Assembly (NCBI GenBank): GCA_030015575.1
Contig: CM057342.1
Span: forward strand, 617,859,348 to 617,923,347
DNA length: 64,000 nucleotides
Reading direction: 5' to 3'
From: Agapanthus africanus
Taxonomy: Eukaryota; Streptophyta; Magnoliopsida; Asparagales; Amaryllidaceae
Below the pieces are notes generated by a model. It had not been told where the DNA came from. It made no database searches and saw only the letters and a list, made by a program, of their open reading frames with translations. Below, piece by piece: positions 55,066 through 64,000 of the stretch; position 1 is the first letter of the stretch, and every line of letters begins with the position of its first letter. The translations under genes and the position numbers were made by a program.

Positions 55066-58000
55066 CTTAAGGCTAATTATTGCGATGTCGCATACTCACA
55101 GCCCGTGTGATACCGAACATCAAACTCCTCTACTAATCAGTTTCACAAAGCTAGTTTGTAAAACTCTTATGTTCGAGAAATAGTCTCAGTGAGTGGATCC
55201 GCCCTGATATTTCTTTCTATGTCTCTCTTAATCTCAAGTTCGCGGAGAAAGCCATCTCCCGAATCGAGTAATACCTGTCTTAGAATATGTCTGGATATCT
55301 GATGGGACCTAGTTCATAAATGAACTCCAAATCCAAACTTCTTAGACTGTATCGATAACTGAACCTAATCAGTATCCAGCACCATGCCTCCCACAGTATC
55401 CTCTTGGATCACCTGTCCATAATACTGTCCCTCATCATAGGGAAAACTATAACTCTGACAATCACTATGTCAGCCATGTCACCTCTGAAGCCTGGAATGA
55501 TAACCGTCTCCCGAAGGAGACTGCCGTCATCAAGTCCGTAGAACATGCACTTATGTTCTAAAACTTCTTCCTTTTGTTTCTTCGGGATTGGATTAATATA
55601 AACTTACCGCATCAAATGCAATAACTATATCTGGTGTGGTACTTGACATCTCATGATTGACTCAATTGCCTAAGCAAGTGATCTGCCAATCATGCACATC
55701 CCTCTCTCCTTTAGTCTCTAAGACACCTTTAGAGAGGGTGACTCCATCACCTGCAGGTACACCACCATGCCAGGAGTCATCTATTCTAAGATACCATTAG
55801 AATACTGTCAAAGTAACCATATTGGGAAACTACCCAAATCTAGATCTAAAACCATAGATCTAGTAACCAGAATGTCTGATATTAAATCCATATCCTTTGC
55901 GGAGAAACAACTGTGTGACGACTACAGTACAACCGATCGTAGTATAGGAATTTTACTTCCTATTCTGTGTATGTCATCCAAATACCAGGACATCACACCC
56001 TACTACCTTCTTAACAGATCCATCCCCTATTCTGATGAAGTCAAAGCTATGACTGTCTCATCAAAATTAGATGATCTAATCTCCGCTATATTTGCTCAAG
56101 CCTATAAATAGACATAAGCTACTTGCCCACTACGCTTCCGCTGCTCCCACTGACTATGACAACCCTCTAGCAGAATAATATCTACGTACACTTCTAAAGC
56201 TAGTTTAGAACGACGTTATACTTATCCTCTTGCCGGGTCTCATAGTCTGGAACAACAGTAGTGTCAAGTCTGGGTAAACAAGAACCTCCCTGTCACCGTC
56301 CTTGAGGCTACCGGAGTACCTCTCGGGTGTCTGAGGTTACCCACCATATCTGCGTAGTGGCTAATGGAATGTCAAACCTGATTGAATATATAGGTCCTAT
56401 TAAATTTTCCGTAATCGTTTGCGGTTCTGGAATCACTTCCAGTTCTACCATAATCCCACTACTGTTTTCTGAAAAAATCCATTTTAATAAAACTGTGGCG
56501 AGTCAAGAACATTATCATTATTGATCTTCCAGATGGTAGAAATGTTAACCCTCGTCAAAACCAGGGTCAACCCACAAACTGCCATTATAGAAACGTGCCT
56601 TGATTTATCCAGTGTCTAGTTTTAAGCATAAGCTGGACAACTCCCCGTATCTTAACATCGTTAAGATATGAACCATTCTATATACAATATAGAAATAGAG
56701 GCACTAATTTAATTGGAACCAAATTCAAATCATGCAGCTATGTCTAGTGCATATCATTTTAATGGAGAGAGGCTAATCAGTATTACTCAACTTAGGAATC
56801 CATCCAATTATGAGTATCTTGAAAGAGAAACAAGTTTCTCAAAACCATTACTATCAACAAAATACCAATCACAAGAATCTACATTTTCGATCTCTTTGAA
56901 GAATCCCGATACTTGCGATATCTGGTTCTCTACTTTATTCTTATACTCACAACTTCTCATAACTCAGACATTGTATTTCTACGAAACACTTGTCTAAAAA
57001 CTAGAGAAGTCACAAGTAAACAGAACATAGTACGAGGACCTACCCCTCTGTCCTGACGGATACTGGACAACATACAATACTCTGTATAAGTCCGCTGAGT
57101 TGAATAACTCAAAACCTGTGCATCGTAGGTTGAAAACTGTACCCAGGTGATTTCCTCAAATATCACCAATTACAACGAATTCCGATATAATGAGGATGAT
57201 CTCCTAATTCCCAATAACTTACTCCCACTCATCATCTGTAAAAATCCATACAGATATGAGAATGTAACCTGGTAAATACATACCCTGGAGTAAGTATCTA
57301 ATCGGGAAATCAGTTTTCTTTTAACAATGCACTGAAACATGAAAATATTTCGTAGGGGTATCCTGGTATTCGTAGTAATGCCTTTTCTATAATCCAATTC
57401 ATGACTTTAACCGTATATTTCATTTGCTATCTCTCCAAATCCCTTTATTTGTCTTTATTCATTACCTTCTATACACCATCGTTAGGCTAAATGGTTTTCT
57501 TCCTTCCCTACCGTTCGGCACCAGCTTATGGTTTGGAAGAAGAATATCTAGTAAGCATAATGGGTGTGCTCTCCTAATCCTAGGAGTACTCGCAACTTGA
57601 GAGAAGGTGATGATAAAAGACAACCGAATAATACCTTATTCTATTTCTCCCAAACTGGGAAAAAGCAAAGGTGAAATAGGAGTGGCGATGAAGTATGCGG
57701 TTTGGTCGTGAATGATAGCAGTCGCAATTTACTTTGCCCTCTTTCTAATTCCTTTATTCTTGTCTTTACATATTACCTTCTGCACACCCTACTTAGGCTA
57801 ATTAGTTTTCTTCATTCCCTATCTTTCGGCACCAGCCTATGGTTTGGAATAAGACTACCCAATAAGCGTAATAGGTGTACCCTCCTAAACTAAGGAGCTC
57901 TCGCAACCCGAGAGAAGGTGATAACAAAAGACAACTGAATAAACCAATTCTATTTCTCCTGAACCTGGATCCATCCTTGAAGTAGTACCTTCGAGTTTGT

Positions 58001-58190
58001 ATATAACCATACGATGGATCTATCCAATGGAAGTGGATATCCGTAGTAATACGGGGTGTTCTGAGAAATACAAAGGGTAAAAGAAGGGGTGGCAATGACT
58101 TATGCAACTTAGACAATCCAAAAGCCAGTATTTTAAGAAGGTTCGGTCAACTTGGTCACTAAGTCATAGTCTAGGGTCGGTCAAAGGTCG
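55066..58190 (-). pseudogene. pol: copia C pol relic
   Basis: About 3.1 kb in the position and approximate length of B's pol (3.27 kb). Islands of nucleotide similarity to B can be followed by eye, for example GTGAGTGGATCCGC (55191; B 27434) and AGAATATGTCTGGAT (55282; B 27536). No minus-strand frame is long enough to hold a domain, and stops and indels occur throughout. Protease, integrase and RT are all dead. The contrast between heavy decay here and the similar LTRs suggests pol was lost before this copy inserted. Confidence 0.75.
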
Positions 58191-58492
58191 CTGCCAAAGA
58201 GAGAGAGAAAAGAAACACTCTGCGTGCACTCTAACCTAGATCAGAATGGTTATCATTTTATCTAATCAGGAAACCTCCCACTGTAATCTCAAATTCTCCT
58301 CCAAACCTTAAAGAAGAATTAGTCGAGATCACCCGAAGAGTAAACCAACTCATCAGTGAGAATCGGGATCCAACTATCATCGCATGATAACATGATGGAA
58401 GCCACTCAAGTTATCACACTCCAGAAGGTATGCGCATGCCTGGCAAGTTTCCTGTATGTTTGAAACTCCCGATGTTATTTTTACCCCATGCT

Positions 58493-58705
58493 CTTATGAC
58501 CTTGACTAAGGGCCAAAATATCATAAGTCACATGTCAAGTTCTTCCCGTCATTATCCAGGTTGATTTGAACCTACCCGCACATGCCCTTGACTAAGGGCC
58601 AAAATAGCAGAACGACTGTCCCAAACCAACTCATCTATCTATGCAACAAATGAATACCCAGCAGCTACCAAACACTATGCCTTGACTAAGGGCCAAAATA
58701 CATAG
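58493..58705 (-). repeat. triple leader motif of copia C
   Basis: A 21-bp motif beginning CCTTGACTAAGGGCCAAAAT lies at 58500-58520, 58586-58606 and 58680-58700, identical in all three. In copy 1 the loop between CTTATGA (58493-58499) and TCATAAG (58521-58527) is exactly the motif. In copy 3 the loop between CTATG (58675-58679) and CATAG (58701-58705) is exactly the motif. Copy 2 has only a 3-bp stem. Confidence 0.82.
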
Positions 58706-58847
58706 CTTGAATACTACTGAATATCCATAAGAAATGACGGAGGGCTACGGCTGGTTTTTGGCGAAAAACCTTTAACGTAATGAACTTGATCTCGTTGAAG
58801 GAACCTGATAGCTTTTTATAAAAATATAGTGGCAAAAACGTTTTGCT

Positions 58848-59090
58848 AAAGAGGTCACTCCCGGTGAAGGGATCTCGGCTCTTTCCTCGTAGAATGAGGT
58901 GCAGAATATTCTAACTGAATACCGCGATGCAAAGCAATTTGTAATCGACTATAATGAAGTTATTACCCTGACGCAAACTTCTACCCAAAGGGTCACTCCC
59001 GGTGAAGGGATCTCGGCCCTTGCCTCGTCGAATGAGGTGCAGGATATTCCAACTGAATACCGCTATGCAAAACAAAAGGAAACATCTTTG
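58848..59090 (-). repeat. duplicated ~139-bp block in copia C leader
   Basis: Copies begin near 58848 and 58987, with GGTCACTCCCGGTGAAGGGA and CTCG(T/C)(A/C)GAATGAGGTGCAG-type sequence in each. Counterpart of the blocks in A and B. Confidence 0.77.
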
Positions 59091-60456
59091 TAATAACACC
59101 TTTTTAAATTTGTTACCACAACATCAAATATAGGTTTGTTTTATCTTTGCATTGATCAGAATCAATACAGTCCCATCAATCAATCACACCAGAAAAGAAC
59201 GAAAATAAAATATACGTATATGCCATCTGCATTCGCCACTGGGTCCCGTCATCACCCGTTAGGTTACTCAACTAACGACAGAGCTGGGGCTGGACTAGCG
59301 CGGGTGTAAGACATATACAATATCTAATAGTATATATACCAATATACAATAATCGCTCCAGGCGTGATAATATGCAACATTACAGAAAAGTAATAAGCAT
59401 CACAGAACAATACAGATAATCTGGGATCCCCGAGTTTCACAGAGCCGCTACTGAAACCCGACGTTCCCCTGGTCGTGTGGATAACCTGTGCAATGAAACC
59501 TAGACCCCTACGGGTGCGGCAAGTTACCCGCCAAAACCTGAAGCGAGGTAGTCCCCCACAGCATAGTGAATGGAACACCCGGCACTTCACGGAATCCGGT
59601 AAATTGAGCACCCCTCCTTGGGTCAACCTGTACCCCCTACGAGTGCGGCGAATAGTCTGCCAATTTTAGAGTGAGGTCTCTCTGCCTCTCAATGCAATGA
59701 GATACGGACCTGTTTCCCTCCAGAACCCGGCTATCCGTGCACTCCTTCGCGGGATAAACCTAGTACAGAAAATAAAAATATGTACAACGGGCACATCGAC
59801 CTCGACCCGGTCGTGCCCCAAAAGAATATTATACAAACAGGCAGTGATGGCAGTCCACATGTTGGACGCTCGCCCCGCAACATCAAAAGTACAAATAAAT
59901 TGAAACTGCACTATCATTGCACCCTGCTATCCACCACGACATATCCGCAACATCACAGCACAACACAGAACATCAACGCGAATGTCACGTTCGCAAACCC
60001 GTCTAAAAGAACTATAGCAATCAGACGCGGTTTACCGATCAAATGACATTCCCGGTCGGAGATATAATGTAAATACTGCATACTAACAAATTTAAAATTT
60101 CGATCGACTAAATTTCCCGAAGTGGGCCCCACGAACAACTGGTGTACAGTAATAAAAACTGGGCCCAAAAGAATATACCAAAAACACACAATTTCCAATA
60201 TGAAGCACACTGGAAAAATTGGAGCACAGTTCCCACTAAGTCGCCGCGCTTCCGCGGTGAATAAGTGGGATCATGTGCCCAAATTTTCCCATAATTCTTC
60301 AAATACCCTGCACGACTTTCTGTGATATGCAAAATAATTTTTAGGCCCTTTAAAAAATCGACAGAAACTCAGGTGCCAGAAAATTGCGATTTCGGAAATT
60401 CCGTTCGATCGATCTTTTAAACGTGTTAGCACAAGTTAGTATAGCTTAATGGTGTG

Positions 60457-60468
60457 GCTCTGATACCA
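60457..60468 (-). other. primer binding site of copia C
   Basis: The minus strand reads TGGTATCAGAGC, one base inside the 5' LTR. Confidence 0.93.
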
Positions 60469-60469
60469 A

Positions 60470-62572
60470 TGTAAGTCCACGGTAGCACCCCGGCCGTCAA
60501 ACAGACGTCAAATGCGGAACAAAAACTTTTTACAAACTGGCGCTATCGTGTACCGTAACCCAGATCTGCCATTAAAGCTAAACTAACAAATTACAAATGG
60601 GTAGAAACGTTATACCGAATGATCCGAGTCCTTCGGTCTTCAACTATCATCCCACGCTTTGTTGCGGCTGCTCCGATCTCCTGAATCTCCAGTCTCGTCG
60701 TCCAGGTGGCACCACGTCGACGGATCTTTAAATGGGCTCCCGCCTCTGAACCAAGGCAACTCGGTCATCAAGTTTGCTAAAAGAGACGACCAAGATATTG
60801 TAGAGAATGAGTAGAACACTTTATCTCGTTACGTCCAAGGCTATAGACGAACGGTTAATGAAGTTGCCTTTTGGAATCGGGTGAAATGAGAATTGTCTAT
60901 TCTAATTTCCATGCACCAAAAACCTTATTCTTTTTTTTCTAACAACCATGATCAAACCTCAAGGGGGTGGCCGGCCACTTATAGGAGGTGGGGGGTGAGT
61001 GTAGGAGGAAGGAGTGGTGACCACAAGGAAAAGATCATGAAAGAAACAATGAGTCATAAATACACCTAGTATGAATGCAATCAATGCAAACATTGAACCT
61101 TAACCCTTAGTCATCAAGCATTAATTGCTCCATTAATGCACTAATGACTCACTAGCCTTGTCACCTTCTCTAGAACCTTCTAGAACACTGACTCACCTCA
61201 TCAAGAAAAGATAAATCCGCATTTAACCGAATGTTAAATACGGCTGATAGAAAACTGGAAATTGGCAACTTCCAAAAGTGATCCTGAAACGAATTTCAGG
61301 ATAACCCCGTATCAGTATAAACATACCCACATTTGTATTACGACCGAATATAAATGCAACTGAGACAAAGATATTATATCTACACAGTATAATACTGGGT
61401 TCCGGCTTAAACCAAAGCCTACCAGTATTATCTGCCCGAAAAACGACACGTGCGAAAACGCACGTGTTTTTTCCGAACCTTGGCATATCACCATACGGCC
61501 TCTACAACGTTTCGCCCGAACTTGGGAAAGTGTCTGTGGGGGACTCTAATGACTCATCAACACATTGGCACTGGGTATAACCACTAGCACGTCAGAGGTA
61601 CAAGCTGCACGTAACGTTTTGCCTATGTATTGATTGGAAGGGAAGCTGACGAGCGAACTCATCTATAAACCCTACTGAGCCTGACAGTGACAATGTATAT
61701 ACAGTCCGGTCCATTCGTCTAAAGAGTATCGCATATCGAGTCTAGGGGGGTGGATAAAGTCAGACCCCTAATAACGCGATAAATCGTGTCGGCATGAAGC
61801 CCATCACCACCTAAGAAACTACTGATCCAAATCAGTAATTCTCCACTACCTTGGCCGAGGATTCCTAGTGATGGCCACCCGTGCACTGCGCGACATCAAC
61901 CCCCAATACTGGGAGAGACGAATCCCCGACGATCCGCTCACTTGCCTCCAATGTGGCTCGAGACTGTACCCAACTAAAACCTGTTTGCACAACAACTTTG
62001 AGCGTGGTAGGGTAGTAATCTAAGCACAGTGGGAACTCACACGAGACAAATGACGATCTCAGGTCGATGAACTAATCTGTACACATGTCACCAGGGAATT
62101 GCTATCCGACGATATGTATAATACCAACTAGCAGATTCCCGGCGAGTCCTATCCGGTGTACTCATAACCTAATGAGCACTTGTATACATTTTAGGTGATC
62201 CAACTGACACCAGTGGCTTGTGAGACCGGCCACCGCCCCTCGTCGGGGTCTCGACTGTATACACTAGTCTACTCTGGAGTATCAATGCCCTGTCTCGAAA
62301 CTCCCACGACTAGGGACACGTTTAAGGATGTGCTTACAGACCCCAGCTCCCACGTATATGATCGCCATCATACTGCTGGTAGTCAAGCAAGAATCCTATG
62401 GTCTCTATCATCATGCAATAGTGAACTAAAGCATGTATACGATGATAAAGACAAACCAGATAACATATTATCATCTCGAGCAAGACTGTTATATCGGTAT
62501 AGGTCATGCCTCAATCATTGCAATCACGTACCTGCGATCCAATAATTGACTTTGAGGGCACTATCTCTAACA
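60470..62572 (-). repeat. 5' LTR of copia C
   Basis: 2103 bp, nearly identical to 52951-55051, ending ATCTCTAACA next to the TSD copy GAGGA (62573-62577). Confidence 0.92.
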
Positions 62573-62577
62573 GAGGA

Positions 62578-63290
62578 TCTCAAGCCCTCGTCGTGAGGCC
62601 GCTGAGTTCCTTCATGCTCGGCGCATCCCAGCGGGCATCCTCCTGCCCATCAGACGCTGATGGTCTGAAGCCCTCATCGCTAGGCCGTCGAGTTCCTTCT
62701 GCTCGGCGCATTCCCAGCGAGCATCCTCCTGCCCATCAGATGGTGAGGATCTCAAGCCCTCATCGTGAGGCCGCCGAGTTCCTTCCTGCTCGGCGCATCC
62801 CCAACGGGCATCCTCCTGCCCATCAGATGCTGAGGATCTCAAGCCCTCATCATGAGGCCGCCGAGTTCCTTCCTGCTCGGCGCATCCCAGCGGGCATCCT
62901 CCTTCCCATCAGACGCTGATGGTCTGAAGCCCTTATCGCGAGGCCGCCGAGTTCCTTCCTGCTCGGCGCATCCCCAACGGGTGTCCTCCTGCCCATCAAA
63001 CGTTGAGAATCTGAAGCCCTCTTCACGAGGCCGCCGAGCCTCTTCCTACTCGGCGCATCCCGGCGGGTAGCTTCCTACCCAACAAAGACAAGGATCAAAG
63101 TCCTTCCAGACTCGACTATCCCTGGCCGGTAGCTTCCCTACTCGCAACGCCAGGGGTTAAGACCCTCGCCAAGATCAACCGAACAGCTTCCCTACTCGGT
63201 CATCCCCAGCAGGCATCCTCCTGTCCAACAGACGCTGCGGGTTTGTAGCCCTCATAACGAGGCCACAGAGCCCATCACATGCAGCGGATC
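62578..63290 (+). repeat. 86-87-bp tandem repeat, block 3, right part, and degenerate end
   Basis: The array resumes in phase after copia C: GCATCCC at 62623 is 87 bp after the copy at 52909 once C and one TSD copy are removed. About five further regular units follow to about 63060, then degenerate ones, including GGGTAG-CTTC-CTACCC near 63066 and ATCCCTGGCCGGTAG near 63118. Confidence 0.87.
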
Positions 63291-63578
63291 CGAAGCCCCA
63301 ACAAGAGACATTAGGTCTATCCAAGTCTGAGTAATCCCCCTCGACTTCGGGGCTATGGAGATGCCTCCTTCTCACCAGCGCTTGACACGCAGACAGTCGC
63401 TTCAGTGACAGGATGCACAAACCGGCGCACTTTCCTTAAATGCAGAGATTTCCCCCTGATTCGCTGGCAGAAAAGGCAGCTGACAGCCCAGGGGCGCGCC
63501 CTGACGAAATCTTAGGAGGGAGCTCTCCCCGGACGGCTCGGCAGTCCACTCTTGGCCCGACCCGCCAGCTGGTCGGGA
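63291..63578 (+). other. unique 3' interior of Tat element 2
   Basis: About 290 bp between the array and the purine tract, GC-rich, with no coding frame of note. It is probably the ordinary 3' untranslated part of the parent Tat element. Confidence 0.45.
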
Positions 63579-63591
63579 CAAGAGTGGGGGG
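63579..63591 (+). other. polypurine tract of Tat element 2
   Basis: CAAGAGTGGGGGG four bases before the 3' LTR start (TGATGATGC at 63596). Confidence 0.78.
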
Positions 63592-63595
63592 CTAA

Positions 63596-64000
63596 TGATG
63601 ATGCTCTATATTGGCGACCTTCCAGATCAGGACACGTGGCAGATGACGTGTCTCAGAACTCAGAAGAGAGGGCCCATAGGGGCCGATTAGGCCACCCATG
63701 TACCCGACCTACAAGCACAAAGCTGGCTCACCTCAGGGCCCCCTGCAAATTGGCCTCCTCGGCTTCTCAGCTCGCCTCCGAGCTACCGCAAGACCAAGAT
63801 ACCTCGGCCCCATCAGTCTCCCGTCGAGACCATCTTCCTCGGTCCCTCCGACCGACCAACTCCACCACTCACAGACGTAACCGCCGCTCCGCAAATCTCG
63901 TCATGTGCAGATTCTCCGTCAGCAACATCCCACGTTCCACGCCATCACGATCCCCATTAATGGGCGATCCGCTCTTTACGCGGGCGTGACGTCGGGAGCA
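63596..64000 (+). repeat. 3' LTR of Tat element 2 (cut by window edge)
   Basis: The first 405 bp match 49775-50180 with only scattered substitutions by eye. The open frames here (as at 49770-50168) are LTR sequence, not genes. Confidence 0.87.

Larger units (their letters stand above)
58211..60456 (-). other. copia C non-coding leader in place of gag
   Basis: About 2.25 kb with the same blocks as A and B: triple motif (58493-58705), duplicated block (58848-59090), GTTAGG...CTAAC (about 59259-59276) and a decayed GC palindrome (60244-60257). No gag frame. It is better conserved relative to A than C's pol is, by eye, although neither encodes protein. Confidence 0.72.
52951..62572 (-). mobile_element. 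copia element C, complete but pol-dead, inserted in the minisatellite
   Basis: 9622 bp: 3' LTR 52951-55051, polypurine tract 55052-55065, pol relic 55066-58190, leader to 60456, primer site 60457-60468, 5' LTR 60470-62572. The TSD GAGGA is at 52946-52950 and 62573-62577. The two LTRs are nearly the same length (2101 and 2103 bp), with about 13-14 differences in the first ~550 bp, whereas pol is riddled with changes compared with B. It lacks gag like A and B. Confidence 0.93.
49775..64000 (+). mobile_element. Tat-type non-autonomous element 2 with a minisatellite interior (right end outside window)
   Basis: 5' LTR 49775-50506, primer site 50509-50524, gag stub 50573-50764, GC-rich tandem repeats (50799-52950 and 62573-63290), purine tract 63579-63591, 3' LTR from 63596 to beyond the window. 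Copia C (52951-62572) splits the array. Without C the interior is about 3.5 kb and has no protease, RT, RNase H or integrase. The two LTRs look very similar over the 400 bp that can be compared. It must rely on another Tat element for its proteins. Confidence 0.85.

Overview
This window is a piece of a flowering-plant nuclear genome made almost entirely of nested LTR retrotransposons. The evidence is initiator-Met-tRNA primer sites, polypurine tracts, TG...CA LTR ends, 5-bp target-site duplications (TSDs), Ty1-copia polyproteins, a chromodomain-bearing Ty3-gypsy pol and Tat-type gypsy gag/protease. I see no intact host gene. The only host-like coding traces are two captured gene fragments inside a gypsy LTR (23.5-24.1 kb) and one possible orphan first exon (49.1 kb). 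I cannot name the species.

Layout. 1-5416: right part of a minus-strand copia element (A), with its pol frame open to the window edge and a 2.0-kb 5' LTR. It abuts 5417-9516, a pol-less Tat-type gypsy derivative (minus strand) with a broken gag-protease frame and a plus-strand extra ORF that has its own TATA box and poly(A) signal. 9517-15202: AT-rich DNA, a pyrimidine-rich stretch and a minus-strand copia LTR (D). 15203-48146: one plus-strand Tekay/Del-like chromovirus, its 5' LTR truncated and its pol decayed. It hosts three later insertions: a solo copia LTR in the integrase region (E, 19091-21110, TSD GTTTG); a complete copia element (B, 25242-35492, TSD GATGC) in the 3' LTR; and a 12-kb element with 4.5-kb LTRs and no genes (LARD-like, 35752-47762, TSD CATAC), also in the 3' LTR. 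48147-49026: end of another gypsy LTR. 49775-64000: a Tat-type element (plus strand) whose interior is a gag stub followed by an 86-88-bp minisatellite. It is split by copia element C (52951-62572, TSD GAGGA) and runs off the window inside its 3' LTR.

How the parts relate. Copia A, B and C share one architecture: LTR, Met primer site, a 2.3-2.7-kb non-coding leader where gag should lie, then pol starting just before protease, then a polypurine tract. None has a recognisable gag. The LARD-like element and the Tat minisatellite element have near-identical LTR pairs but no coding capacity, and C has young-looking LTRs around a ruined pol. So much of this locus was probably mobilised in trans by proteins from other elements.

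Most unusual signals. (1) Each copia leader carries three copies of an 18-21-bp motif. The motif is (nearly) identical within an element, different between elements, at conserved spacing, and mostly held in hairpin loops whose stems differ but still pair. (2) The Tat element's interior is an array of about 30 repeats, each folding into two hairpins with paired (compensatory) base changes. (3) A gypsy LTR carries a 3-beta-hydroxysteroid dehydrogenase fragment joined to a G3BP-type NTF2-domain fragment. (4) A segment is shared between the gypsy LARD interior and the leader of copia B.
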